A stretch of DNA of 64,000 nucleotides from Solirubrobacterales bacterium (GTDB lineage Bacteria; Actinomycetota; Thermoleophilia; Solirubrobacterales; 70-9): contig JAJNAZ010000005.1 in assembly GCA_021155855.1 (NCBI GenBank), positions 62,001 to 126,000 of the forward strand, read 5' to 3'. The notes beneath the pieces are model-generated. The model did not search any database. It had not been told where the DNA came from and saw only the letters and a list, made by a program, of their open reading frames with translations. Shown here one piece after another: positions 8,091 through 15,771 of the stretch. Made by a program: the position numbers and the translations under genes. How positions within the stretch are numbered: the first letter of the stretch is position 1; the number at the start of each line of letters is the position of its first letter.

Positions 8091-8584
8091 GCGAGTCCGC
8101 CGACCCGCGCCCGGTCTCGGGCTCACACTCGGAGCTGGTCCGCTGGATGGGGATTGAGGACGCGAACCTCGCCGGGCTCGTGCACGGTGGCGTGGTGATG
8201 AAGATGTGCGACGAGGTCGCCGCGGTCGCAGCGATTCGCCATTGCGGCAAACGGATCGTGACCGCGAGCGTCGACCGGATGACCTTCGTCGAGCCAGTCA
8301 ACGTCGGCGAGCTGCTCGCCTGCTCGGCGACCGTGAACGCGGCCTGGCGCACGTCGATGGAGGTCGGCGTCCGGGTCGAGGCCGAGAATCCGCGCACCGG
8401 CGAGCGCCGCCACACCTCGACCGCCTACCTGACCATGGTCGCGCTCGACGACGACGCGAAGCCGACGCCCGTCCCGGGCCTGGTCACCGAGACCGAGGTC
8501 GAGGCGCGCCGCCAGCGCGAGGCCGAGCTGCGGCGGGCGAACCGGCTCGCCGAGCGCGAGCAGATCGTCGGCGGGCGCGGTTAG
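8087..8584 (+). CDS. Acyl-CoA thioesterase, hotdog fold (YciA/BACH type)
   Basis: The 165-residue enzyme would hydrolyse acyl-CoA thioesters. The hotdog signature is clear: ANLAGLVHGGVVMKMCDEV (N-L-x-G-x-V-H-G-G-x-x-M-x-x-x-D, with the catalytic Asp), then TASVDRMTFVEPVNVGELL and TSMEVGVRVEAENPRTGE. GTG at 8087 overlaps the TGA of the ferritin-like gene and gives the right family length; longer starts would run inside that gene. The charged C-terminal helix is typical of YciA-like members. A GCAGGC/GCCTGC inverted repeat at 8634-8656 follows the gene and may end the transcript. Confidence 0.88.
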   Translation: MSESADPRPVSGSHSELVRWMGIEDANLAGLVHGGVVMKMCDEVAAVAAIRHCGKRIVTASVDRMTFVEPVNVGELLACSATVNAAWRTSMEVGVRVEAENPRTGERRHTSTAYLTMVALDDDAKPTPVPGLVTETEVEARRQREAELRRANRLAEREQIVGGRG

Positions 8585-8678
8585 GGTCGGGGCGCCGGCG
8601 CCCGTGCATGCGGATCGCCCACGACCCGTATACGCAGGCTCCCCGCGGACGCCTGCTCTACCCTGACCGCAGCGCGCC

Positions 8679-9476
8679 ATGCCCGAGAGCACCGAACTAC
8701 GCCGGCTGGCGATCGTTCCCGCCTACAACGAACAGGGGATGGTCGGCCGGGTCGTGCGCGACATCCGCCGCCAGGCCCCCGGCTTCGACGTGCTCGTCGT
8801 CGACGACGGCTCCACCGACGCGACCGGCGCCGAGGCGGAGGCCGAGGGTGCGGCGGTGATCCGCCATCCCTACAACCTCGGCATCGGCGGCGCCGTGCAG
8901 TCCGGTTACAAGTACGCGCTGCGGGGCGAGTACGACGTCGCCGTGCAGGTCGACGGCGACGGCCAGCACAAGCCGGAGTACCTGCCGGAGATGCTCGCCG
9001 CGCTGAAGACCGGCGGCGACGAGGCCGACATGGTCTACGGCAGCCGCTTCCGCGGCGACCCCGGCTACCCGGTGCCGATCGGCCGCCGGGTCGGGAACAT
9101 GATCTTCTCGGTCGTGCTCAGCGCGATCACCCGCCAGCGGATCACCGACCCCACCTCCGGGTTTCGGATGACCAACCGGCGCGGGATCGAGCTCTTCGCC
9201 CGCGACTACCCGCACGACTATCCCGAGGTCGAGGCGCTGCTGATGCTGCACGCGCACCATCTGCGCATCCACGAGGTGCATGTGCGGATGAACGCGCGCG
9301 GCTTCGGCCGCAGCTCGATCGACTACCCGCGCAGCGCCTACTACATGGTCAAGGTGCTGCTCGCCCTGTTCGTCGGGCTCTTCCGCCGCCGCCCGACCCC
9401 GGTCGAGGCGACCGGCGAGGACGAGCCCGGAATCGGCGCCGCGGCGATCGCCGAGGGCGAACGCGTCCAGGGATAG
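8679..9476 (+). CDS. Family 2 glycosyltransferase (dolichyl-phosphate mannose synthase-like)
   Basis: The 265-residue GT2 enzyme opens with LAIVPAYNEQGMVGRVVRDI. It shows the nucleotide-binding VVDDGSTD and the metal site QVDGDGQHKPEY, and later TDPTSGFRMTNRRG, as in polyprenyl-phosphate sugar transferases. The last third (YYMVKVLLALFVGLF) is hydrophobic and should touch the membrane. It likely moves a sugar from an NDP-sugar onto a lipid carrier for envelope glycans; the sugar is unknown. It is followed after 3 bp by a DUF2304 membrane protein, a pairing common in actinobacteria and archaea. TACCCT lies 14 nt upstream of the ATG. Confidence 0.9.
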   Translation: MPESTELRRLAIVPAYNEQGMVGRVVRDIRRQAPGFDVLVVDDGSTDATGAEAEAEGAAVIRHPYNLGIGGAVQSGYKYALRGEYDVAVQVDGDGQHKPEYLPEMLAALKTGGDEADMVYGSRFRGDPGYPVPIGRRVGNMIFSVVLSAITRQRITDPTSGFRMTNRRGIELFARDYPHDYPEVEALLMLHAHHLRIHEVHVRMNARGFGRSSIDYPRSAYYMVKVLLALFVGLFRRRPTPVEATGEDEPGIGAAAIAEGERVQG

Positions 9477-9479
9477 CCG

Positions 9480-10253
9480 ATGCGCCGGCTCCTACTCCCG
9501 CTGACCACGCTCGCGCTGGCCGCGCCGGCGGCGGCCTGGGGCGAGACGCTAGAGGTGACCTCCGAGAGCGAGACCGGGACCGGGTCCCTGGGGACGACGA
9601 TCCTCGAGGCGGGCCCGGGAGACACGATCAAGATCCCGCCCGGCGAGTACCCGCTCACCAACGGCGACACCCTGGTCGAGCAGGGCAACCGATTGGTCGG
9701 TGCGGGCGAGGATGAGACCACGATCATCCCCACCGGCGGCGGTGAGGCGCTCGATCAGGTCACGGTCAGCGGCGTCACCGAGGCGGCGCCGGTCAACCCG
9801 GAGAGCGACGACGATTCCGGGCTTGACACCAAGGTCCAGATCGTCGCCCTGATCGGCACCCTGGCGCTGTTCATCCTCGTCCTCGACCTGGTCCGCCGGC
9901 GGCGGCTGGCCGAGCGCTACGCGTTGCTTTGGATGCTCGCGTCGGCGGCGCTCCTGGTGCTGGCGATCTGGCGCGGCGGGCTCGACGCGATCGCCGACCT
10001 GCTGGGCGTCGCCGAGCCGGCGAACGCGATCTTCATCCTCGCCTTTGGGGTCGCCTTTTTGCTGCTGCTCAACTTCTCGGTCGTCACCACGCGGCTCTCG
10101 GAGGAGACCAAGATCCTCGCCCAGGAGTCGGCGCGGCTGGAGCAGGAGCTGCGGGCCGCCCGCGGCGAGCTGGCCACCGGCAACGGCGCCTCAGCGCCGG
10201 TCGCCGAGCAGGGCGAGCACCAGCGCCCAGTATCCGCGCAGGACGAGACCTAG
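9480..10253 (+). CDS. Secreted beta-helix-like segment fused to a DUF2304 membrane domain
   Basis: The 257-residue protein has a signal peptide (RRLLLPLTTLALAAPAAAWG), then about 80 residues of short beta-rich turns (TIKIPPGEYPLTNGDTLV; RLVGAGEDETTII) like the first coils of a right-handed beta-helix. After an Asp/Ser linker come three hydrophobic helices (about residues 120-200, VQIVALIGTLALFILVLDLV and onward) ending in TTRLSEETKILAQESARLEQE, the DUF2304 pattern with its C-terminal coiled coil. DUF2304 proteins usually have no such external domain. The gene directly follows the GT2 gene and probably acts with it. Its 3' end overlaps the convergent glycosyltransferase by 63 bp. Confidence 0.8.
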   Translation: MRRLLLPLTTLALAAPAAAWGETLEVTSESETGTGSLGTTILEAGPGDTIKIPPGEYPLTNGDTLVEQGNRLVGAGEDETTIIPTGGGEALDQVTVSGVTEAAPVNPESDDDSGLDTKVQIVALIGTLALFILVLDLVRRRRLAERYALLWMLASAALLVLAIWRGGLDAIADLLGVAEPANAIFILAFGVAFLLLLNFSVVTTRLSEETKILAQESARLEQELRAARGELATGNGASAPVAEQGEHQRPVSAQDET

Positions 10254-11231
10254 GGCCTGCGAGCGGGCAGCGGGGCCGAGAAACGGCGAGCCGAGCTCGG
10301 CGCTGAGCCCGCGGGCAAACTCCGCCGCGCCGACCGCCCGCTCGGCCTGGATCGCGCGCCGCTGGCGCAGTAGGCGCGGCAGCGCGGCGACGGTCTCACC
10401 CCAGGCGCCCAGCTTCTGCGGCAGCCAGCCACCGGCGGCGGCAACGGCCACCAGCGCCAGCTCGGTGGCCAGCAACGCCGGCGCCAGCAAGACCAGCAGC
10501 GCCGCCGGGTAGGTGCGCAGCACGGTCGCCCAGCGATTGCGCTCCAGATAGCGCCATTTGTGCGCGCCCTTGGCGAACTCGTAGTCGTGGTCGACCTGCG
10601 CCGTCGGCTCGACCCCGAGGGTGGCCCCGGCGAGGCGGAGCCGGAGCGAGAGGTCGACATCCTCGTGATAGAGGAAGAAGTCCTCCGGTAGTCCGCCGGC
10701 GTCGGCGTAGGCCGTGCGCGGGATCGCGAGACAGGCGCCGGAGACGAAGCCGGGTTCGTCGTCCGTTATCCGTCGTCCGTCGTCCGGGGAGTAGGGTTCG
10801 CCGGCCCCGCCCGCCCAGGCGATCCCGGTGAAGTGCACCACCCCGCCCCGGGTGTTGACGGTCCGCCCGCCGTCGGCGGTGACCAGCGCCTGCCAAGCCG
10901 ACCAGCCGCGCCCCTCGGCGAGCGGGCGCTCGATCGCCCGGCGCCAACCCGGGCGGGGCATCGCGTCCGGGTTGAGCAGGCAGAGCAGCGCATTCGAGGA
11001 CGCCTCGGCACCCCGGTTGCAGGCGGCCGCAAACCCGAGGTTGGCCTGGTTCTCGATCACGATCGCGCCGGGCGCCAGCTCGCGGACCGTCGCCGCGGTG
11101 CCGTCGGACGAGGCGTTGTCGACGACGATGAGCTCGTCGCCCTCGCGCAGCTGCTTTGCCAGCGCGGCCATGGTCACGCCCACGGCATCGCGCGACTCGT
11201 GGGTGACGATGACGATTGACAGCGTGGCCAC
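10191..11231 (-). CDS. Family 2 glycosyltransferase (rhamnosyltransferase-like)
   Basis: The 346-residue GT2 protein starts at GTG with LSIVIVTHESRDAVGVTMAA, has VVDNASSDGT and LLCLLNPDAMP (the DxD-like region), and ends its catalytic part with FFLYHEDVDLSLRLRLAG, a classic WbbL/RfbF motif (ED base). A C-terminal amphipathic and hydrophobic region (LLVLLAPALLATELALVAVAA) associates with the membrane. Likely role: adding rhamnose or a similar sugar to envelope polysaccharide. TATGGT lies 9 nt before the GTG. A run of CGTCGTCCG repeats at 10757-10787 falls inside the coding frame. It is convergent with the DUF2304 gene. Confidence 0.9.
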   Translation of the reverse strand: MATLSIVIVTHESRDAVGVTMAALAKQLREGDELIVVDNASSDGTAATVRELAPGAIVIENQANLGFAAACNRGAEASSNALLCLLNPDAMPRPGWRRAIERPLAEGRGWSAWQALVTADGGRTVNTRGGVVHFTGIAWAGGAGEPYSPDDGRRITDDEPGFVSGACLAIPRTAYADAGGLPEDFFLYHEDVDLSLRLRLAGATLGVEPTAQVDHDYEFAKGAHKWRYLERNRWATVLRTYPAALLVLLAPALLATELALVAVAAAGGWLPQKLGAWGETVAALPRLLRQRRAIQAERAVGAAEFARGLSAELGSPFLGPAARSQALGLVLRGYWALVLALLGDRR

Positions 11232-11334
11232 GGGCAGCGGACCATAGTGTCAGCCGCCAATTGGACCGATCAGAGGCTGCTGAGCGGCACGCCGATGATG
11301 TCGAGGCGGATCGTTGAGCTGAATATCAGCTGGG

Positions 11335-12261
11335 TCACGGAGCCACGCGGGCCCGGATGATGGCCGAGGCCGCATGCTCATGAACGCGATGGGTCTCCTG
11401 GATCTCGAGCTGATCGAAGCCGGCCGCCTCGAGCCGGGCCCGGTAGTCGGCCCGAGTCAAGGCTCCGGCGATGCACCCGGTCCACTGCCCCATGTCGTCC
11501 CGCGTGACCTCGTCCATGTCCTCGTCGGCGACCACGTCGCTGACTGCGAACCGGCCGCCGGGCCTCAGCACCCGCGCCGCCTCGCGGAAGACCGCCGGCT
11601 TGTCGCTCGAGAGGTTGATGACGCAGTTGGAGATGATCACTTCGACAGCGTCGTCGGGCAGGGGGACGTCCTCGATCGTGCCTTTGAGGAACTCCACGTT
11701 CTCGACCCCGGCCTCGGCCTGGTTGCGCCGCGCCAGCTCGAGCATCTCGTCGGTCATGTCCAAGCCGTAGGCCTTGCCGGTCGGTCCGACCCGGCGGGCC
11801 GAGAGCAGGACATCGATCCCGCCGCCAGAGCCGAGGTCGAGCACCGTCTCGCCCTCGTTCAGCGCGGCGACCGCGGTCGGGTTGCCGCAGCCGAGGCTGG
11901 CCAGCTGGGCCGCTTCGGGCAGGGCCTCGCGATCATCCGAGTCGTAGAGGCTGGAGCCAAAGAGCTCGCGCTGGCCCTCGGTGAGCTGGGCTGCATCGTC
12001 GCAGCAGGTCACCGAGCCGCTACCGGCGGCCAGCGCCGCCTTGGCGTAGCGATCCCGAACCGTGTCGCGCAGCTCGGCCGCGTCCTCGGGGACGGTCGCG
12101 GTCACCTCGCCTACGCCACAGCCGCAGTTGCCAGCCTCGCGCCCTGGCCCGCAGCACTCGCCCTTGGCCTCCGGCTCGCAGCAGGTCTTTTGGGCCGCAG
12201 GCGAACAGCAGCTTTCGGTCGAGCCGGCGCGCTCCTCGTCGATCGTCTCTAGCTCAGCCAC
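11335..12261 (-). CDS. arsM: Arsenite S-adenosylmethionine methyltransferase
   Basis: The 308-residue enzyme methylates As(III). The SAM-binding motif [14 protein letters not shown] is at about residues 140-153. The three catalytic Cys have the spacing expected for ArsM: C125 (SLGCGNP), C213 (ISNCVINLS) and C263 (WTGCIAGAL). GTG 12261 is preferred: AAGGAG stands 7-8 nt upstream, and the codon overlaps the end of arsR by 13 bp. Unusual is the N-terminal 90-residue segment with Cys pairs at 19/20, 27/28, 36/37 and 86/87 plus C46 and C48. The gene forms an arsR-arsM unit under the ArsR-type promoter at 12633-12667. No efflux pump gene (arsB/acr3) is in the window. Confidence 0.93.
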   Translation of the reverse strand: MAELETIDEERAGSTESCCSPAAQKTCCEPEAKGECCGPGREAGNCGCGVGEVTATVPEDAAELRDTVRDRYAKAALAAGSGSVTCCDDAAQLTEGQRELFGSSLYDSDDREALPEAAQLASLGCGNPTAVAALNEGETVLDLGSGGGIDVLLSARRVGPTGKAYGLDMTDEMLELARRNQAEAGVENVEFLKGTIEDVPLPDDAVEVIISNCVINLSSDKPAVFREAARVLRPGGRFAVSDVVADEDMDEVTRDDMGQWTGCIAGALTRADYRARLEAAGFDQLEIQETHRVHEHAASAIIRARVAP

Positions 12262-12599
12262 GTGGAGATCTCCTTCATTGCTTCGGTCTTGACGTAGTAG
12301 TAGGCCCAGAGCCCGCGGCGCTCGGAGCCGACGATCCCGGCGTCGCGCAGCTTCTTCAGATGATGCGAGACGGTGGGCTGGGAGAGGTCGAACAGCGGCA
12401 CCAGCTCGCACACGCAGACCTTGCCGGCATGCTTGCGGAGCACGTCGACGAGCTGCATTCGCACCGGATCGCCGAGCGCCTTGGCCACCTCCGCCATCCG
12501 TTCCGCCTGGGCTCGCTCGATGTCGGGATAGACCACCGGCTCGCAACAGACCTCTCCCTTGGGTCGCTTCTGCTTCGGCGCCAGTTCGAGGGTCTGCAT
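12249..12599 (-). CDS. arsR: ArsR-family arsenic-responsive repressor
   Basis: The 116-residue winged-helix repressor contains the As(III) site KVCVCELVPL, matching the CVCDL box of classic ArsR, and the DNA-reading helix LSQPTVSHHLKKLRDAG. A further Cys pair (EVCCEP) near the N-terminus may add a ligand, as in other three-Cys ArsR proteins. ATG 12599 is chosen because GGGGAGG lies 7 nt upstream; the ATG at 12641 lies inside the -10 region and cannot be on the transcript. It should repress arsRM and perhaps the divergent arsC, releasing DNA when arsenite binds. Confidence 0.93.
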   Translation of the reverse strand: MQTLELAPKQKRPKGEVCCEPVVYPDIERAQAERMAEVAKALGDPVRMQLVDVLRKHAGKVCVCELVPLFDLSQPTVSHHLKKLRDAGIVGSERRGLWAYYYVKTEAMKEISTWLS

Positions 12600-12632
12600 C
12601 ACGCGGCCTCCCCATGCGGATCGAAGCTCATC

Positions 12633-12667
12633 GATATACATATATCTATTGAAAAGACATTTGTCAA
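12633..12667 (-). promoter_or_regulatory. arsRM promoter with ArsR operator on the -10 element
   Basis: On the minus strand a perfect TTGACA -35 (12662-12667) is followed after 17 bp by TATATG (12639-12644). The dyad GATATA-TG-TATATC (12633-12646) covers that -10, so a bound dimer would block polymerase. This AT-rich dyad resembles ArsR/SmtB operators. The same space also holds TTGAAA and TAGCCT elements pointing towards arsC. Confidence 0.75.
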
Positions 12668-12685
12668 TGCAGTAGCCTCCCGCCC

Positions 12686-13123
12686 GTGTGCGAGCGGCAG
12701 ACCAACGCCGGGCTGACGGGGGTCCCCGAGGTCCTCTTCGTCTGCGTGCACAACGCCGGGCGTTCTCAGATGGCCGCCGGGTTGCTCACTAAGCTGGCCG
12801 CGGGCCGGGTGCATGTCCGCACCGCCGGCGCGGACCCGGCTGAGGAGATCAACCCGGCCGCAGTAAAGGCCATGGGCGAGGTTGGCGTCGATCTCTCCCG
12901 GGAGTTCCCGAAGCCGCTCACGGATGAGTTCGTCCGCGCCGCGGACGCGGTGATCACGATGGGCTGTGGCGACGCCTGCCCGATCTATCCGGGCAAGCGC
13001 TACGAGGACTGGGAGCTTGAGGACCCAGCCGGCAAGGATCTGGAGACGGTCCGGCGGATCCGCGACGAGATCGAACAGCGGGTCCGCGACCTGCTGGGAG
13101 AACTGGCCCCGGATGCGACCTGA
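12686..13123 (+). CDS. arsC: Arsenate reductase, low-molecular-weight phosphatase type
   Basis: The 145-residue enzyme reduces As(V) to As(III), the substrate of ArsM. The P-loop C20-VHNAG-R26-S is the CX5R site of the LMW-PTPase-like ArsC family, and C94 and C98 (GCGDAC) are the resolving cysteines of thioredoxin- or mycothiol-linked members. D113 in LEDPAGKD acts as the general acid. GTG 12686 lies 7 nt after a TAGCCT hexamer (12673-12678) with no Shine-Dalgarno, so the message looks leaderless. It diverges from arsRM and shares its operator region. Which reductant it uses (thioredoxin or mycothiol) cannot be read here. Confidence 0.92.
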   Translation: MCERQTNAGLTGVPEVLFVCVHNAGRSQMAAGLLTKLAAGRVHVRTAGADPAEEINPAAVKAMGEVGVDLSREFPKPLTDEFVRAADAVITMGCGDACPIYPGKRYEDWELEDPAGKDLETVRRIRDEIEQRVRDLLGELAPDAT

Positions 13124-13169
13124 TCTCGGCGGCCCTGGCCGATGGCCTGGCCATGTTCGCGGGGCTGAG

Positions 13170-13242
13170 AGCCGGCGAGCGGACTCGAACCGCTGACCCC
13201 TTCATTACGAGTGAAGTGCTCTACCAACTGAGCTACGCCGGC
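13170..13242 (-). tRNA. tRNA-Thr (CGT)
   Basis: On the minus strand GCCGGCG (from 13242) pairs with CGCCGGC before discriminator T13170. The D arm has AGCTCAGTTGGTAGAGC, the anticodon loop CTCGTAA gives CGT, and the T arm has GGTTCGAGTCC. It is 73 nt long with no encoded CCA. It lies just downstream of the response regulator gene in the same orientation. Confidence 0.96.
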
Positions 13243-13272
13243 GGGTCGCAGCGATTCTAGAAGCGTTCGCGC

Positions 13273-13974
13273 TCAGCCCTCGGCGAGCTTGTAGCCGACC
13301 CCGCGCACCGTGAGCACCAGCTCGGGATCCTGGGGGTCGCGCTCGACCTTCTGGCGCAGGTTGGAGATGTGGACGTCGCAGGCGCGGACGTCGCCGGAGA
13401 ACTCCGACTGCCACAGCTCCTCCATGATCTCGAGTCGGCTGAAGACCTGGCCGGGGCGCTCGGCGAGCAGGCGCAGGACCTGAAACTCCGAGCGCGTGAG
13501 GTTGACCGGCTCGCCGCGCACCGAGACCAGGTGTCGGGCGAGGTCGATGCGCACCGAGCCCGCGTCGATCGTCTTCGCCTCGGTGACCGTGCTGGACCGA
13601 TCGAGCTCGCGGCGGCGAAGCTGGGCGCGGACGCGGCCGATCAGCTCGCGGACCGAGAACGGCTTGGTGACGTAGTCGTCGGCGCCGACCTCGAGCCCGA
13701 CCACCTTGTCGACCTCGGCGTCCTTGGCGGTCAGCAGGATGATCGGCACCGGGCTGCGGGCGCGGACGTCGCGGCAGATGTCGAGGCCGCTGCGCCCGGG
13801 CATCAGGATGTCGAGGATCAGCAGGTCGTAGCCGGGCTCGTTGGCGCCGAGCTTGGCGTCGGCGTCCTCGCCGTCGACGGCGACGGTGACGTCGAACCCC
13901 TCCTGGCGCAGCGCGTAGCCGACCGCATCGCGGACGCTCGGCTCATCGTCCGCCACCAGGATCCTGTCGCTCAT
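13273..13974 (-). CDS. OmpR/PhoB-family response regulator
   Basis: The 233-residue regulator has a receiver domain with acidic pocket D9/D10, phosphoacceptor D55 (LLILDILMPG) and K104 (VTKPFS), then an OmpR winged helix (NLTRSEFQVLRLLAERPGQV; the recognition part ACDVHISNLRQKVE; VRGVGYKL at the end). It lies 33 bp after the histidine kinase gene, its likely partner. The linked genes (holB, tmk, topA) give no hint of the signal. MreB-like or phosphate-type functions cannot be told apart by sequence alone. Confidence 0.95.
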   Translation of the reverse strand: MSDRILVADDEPSVRDAVGYALRQEGFDVTVAVDGEDADAKLGANEPGYDLLILDILMPGRSGLDICRDVRARSPVPIILLTAKDAEVDKVVGLEVGADDYVTKPFSVRELIGRVRAQLRRRELDRSSTVTEAKTIDAGSVRIDLARHLVSVRGEPVNLTRSEFQVLRLLAERPGQVFSRLEIMEELWQSEFSGDVRACDVHISNLRQKVERDPQDPELVLTVRGVGYKLAEG

Positions 13975-14007
13975 CGAACCCTCACGGACCCCTCACGCTA
14001 ACCGACC

Positions 14008-15723
14008 TCACGCCACCGGCGTCGTTGCCGGCTGCGCCGTCCGCAGGCGGACCCAGAAGGTCGCGCCCTGGCCCTCGACCGACTCGACCCCGATCTCGCC
14101 CCCCATCACGTCGACCATCCGCCGCGCGATCGAGAGCCCGAGCCCGAAGCCCTCCTGTTCGAGCGATCCCGAGCCACGATAGAAGCGCTCGAAGATCCGG
14201 CTCACCTCCTCCGGGGCGATCCCGCTGCCGGTGTCCTCGATCTCGACCGTGACCTCGCCCTCGTCACCGCGCCGGCCCCTGATCGTCACCTTGCCCGGCG
14301 GGGGCGTGTTCTTGAACGCGTTCGTGAGCAGGCCGATCAGCACCTGGCGCAACAGCACCCGGTCGCCTTGGCCGACGAGGTCGGAGCCGACGTCGAACTC
14401 GACCCCGATGCCACCCGGGGCCTCGACCACCTCGGCCGCCTCCTCGATCACGATCGCGACGTCGAGCGCCTCGGTGCCGCCCTCGCCGACCGCCTCCATG
14501 CGTGCCAGGGTCAGCAGCGACTCGGTCAGCCGGCTGATCCGCTCGGCGTCCTCGGAGAGCCGGGCGAGGAAATGCTCGCGCGCCTCCGGGTCGTCCTTCG
14601 CCCCGGCGAGCAGGACCTCGATCGCGCCGGAGATGCCGGCGATCGGGTTGCGCAGCTCGTGAGCGGCGTTGGAGACGAAGTCGCGCTCGGCGACCTCGCG
14701 GCGCAGCTCCTCGGTGCGATCGCGGACGACCGCCAGCACGGCGCCCTCGGCCGGAAGCTGGCGGGCGTTGAGGCTGTAGACGCGCTCCTCGACCCGCAGC
14801 GCGTCGTGCTCGGCCACCGTGCGCCGGGACGCCCGGCGCAGCCAGGGGAGCAGGGGCTCGATCGCGCGCCCGTCCTCGCCAATCAGATCGGCGGCGGCGG
14901 CGTTGGAGAAGCGGACCTCCCCGTCGGGCTGGACGACCATCACCGCCTCGCCGAGGCCCTCGAGGATCGCCGAGAGCCGGTCGCGCTCCTCGCGCAGGGC
15001 ACCGAACGTGCCGCGCAGGGCGCTGCGCATCGTCTCCAGCGCCCGGCCGAGGTCGGTGATCTCGTCGCGGCCCCCGGTTCCCTCCAGCGGGTCGTCGAGG
15101 TCGCCCTCGCTGATCCGTGCGGCGCTATCCGCCAGCCGCTTGACCCGCGAGGTGATCGCGCTCGCGATCAAGAACGAGACCAGGATCGCGACCGTGACGG
15201 CGACCGCGAGCGCGGTCAGGCGGTCGCCCTGGAGCTCGGCGATCGCCTCCTCGACCTCCGGTGAGCGCACCGAGCGGCCGAGGATCGCGCCGTCGATCAT
15301 GCCCTCGCGGAAGATCGGCACGGAGACGATCGTCACCCCGTCCGGGAGCTCGTCGACGAAGCGGCTGCCGATCAGGGCCGTGCGCACCGCCTCGCGGGCG
15401 CCGGGTACGGCGCGCAGGTTGACGCCGCGCGATTCCTCGGTCGTCGTCGGCCGGCCGTCGGAGTCGAAGACCCAGGCCGAGTACCCCTCCTCGGTGATCC
15501 CCGCGAGCGTGGTCGGGGCGGCGCGGCTGGGACGGTTGCCGATCTCGTCGGCGAGGCTGACCGTCCGCCCGACCGCGAGCTGGGTCAGCTCCTCGTCGGC
15601 CGCGCGCTCGCCGGTGTCGCTGACGACGACGAAGGCGAGCCCAGCGGTGATCATCGCGACCGCGGCAAAGGCGACCGCGAGATAGAGGCGGACTCCGAAT
15701 GGCCTCCGTCGCTGCCTCGCCAT
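14008..15723 (-). CDS. Membrane-bound sensor histidine kinase
   Basis: The 571-residue kinase has TM1 at about 11-33 (GVRLYLAVAFAAVAMITAGLAFV), an external sensor domain of about 135 residues, TM2 at about 170-190, a HAMP linker, a PAS domain (ILEGLGEAVMVVQPDGE), HisKA with H355 in NAAHELRNPIAG, and a HATPase domain (LLTNAFKNTPPPGKV; DTGSGIAPEE; GFGLGLSIARRMV). ATG 15723 (MARQRRRP) is preferred over ATG 15744 because a basic start directly before TM1 is normal. It pairs with the response regulator 33 bp downstream and follows holB by 48 bp. The external domain resembles single-Cache sensors, but the ligand is unknown. Confidence 0.94.
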   Translation of the reverse strand: MARQRRRPFGVRLYLAVAFAAVAMITAGLAFVVVSDTGERAADEELTQLAVGRTVSLADEIGNRPSRAAPTTLAGITEEGYSAWVFDSDGRPTTTEESRGVNLRAVPGAREAVRTALIGSRFVDELPDGVTIVSVPIFREGMIDGAILGRSVRSPEVEEAIAELQGDRLTALAVAVTVAILVSFLIASAITSRVKRLADSAARISEGDLDDPLEGTGGRDEITDLGRALETMRSALRGTFGALREERDRLSAILEGLGEAVMVVQPDGEVRFSNAAAADLIGEDGRAIEPLLPWLRRASRRTVAEHDALRVEERVYSLNARQLPAEGAVLAVVRDRTEELRREVAERDFVSNAAHELRNPIAGISGAIEVLLAGAKDDPEAREHFLARLSEDAERISRLTESLLTLARMEAVGEGGTEALDVAIVIEEAAEVVEAPGGIGVEFDVGSDLVGQGDRVLLRQVLIGLLTNAFKNTPPPGKVTIRGRRGDEGEVTVEIEDTGSGIAPEEVSRIFERFYRGSGSLEQEGFGLGLSIARRMVDVMGGEIGVESVEGQGATFWVRLRTAQPATTPVA

Positions 15724-15771
15724 GGGCGGGATCATCCCATTCACCGAAGCGGGGCGGCAAGGCGCTGTCGC

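Noticed and set aside
10757-10787. Threefold CGTCGTCCG repeat suggesting a mobile or regulatory repeat
   Set aside because: It lies inside the glycosyltransferase frame, encodes a plausible loop (SPDDGRRITDDEPG) and is not found elsewhere in the window.
12249-12641. arsR start at ATG 12641
   Set aside because: This ATG overlaps the -10 hexamer and the operator, so it would lie upstream of the transcription start; ATG 12599 has a proper Shine-Dalgarno.
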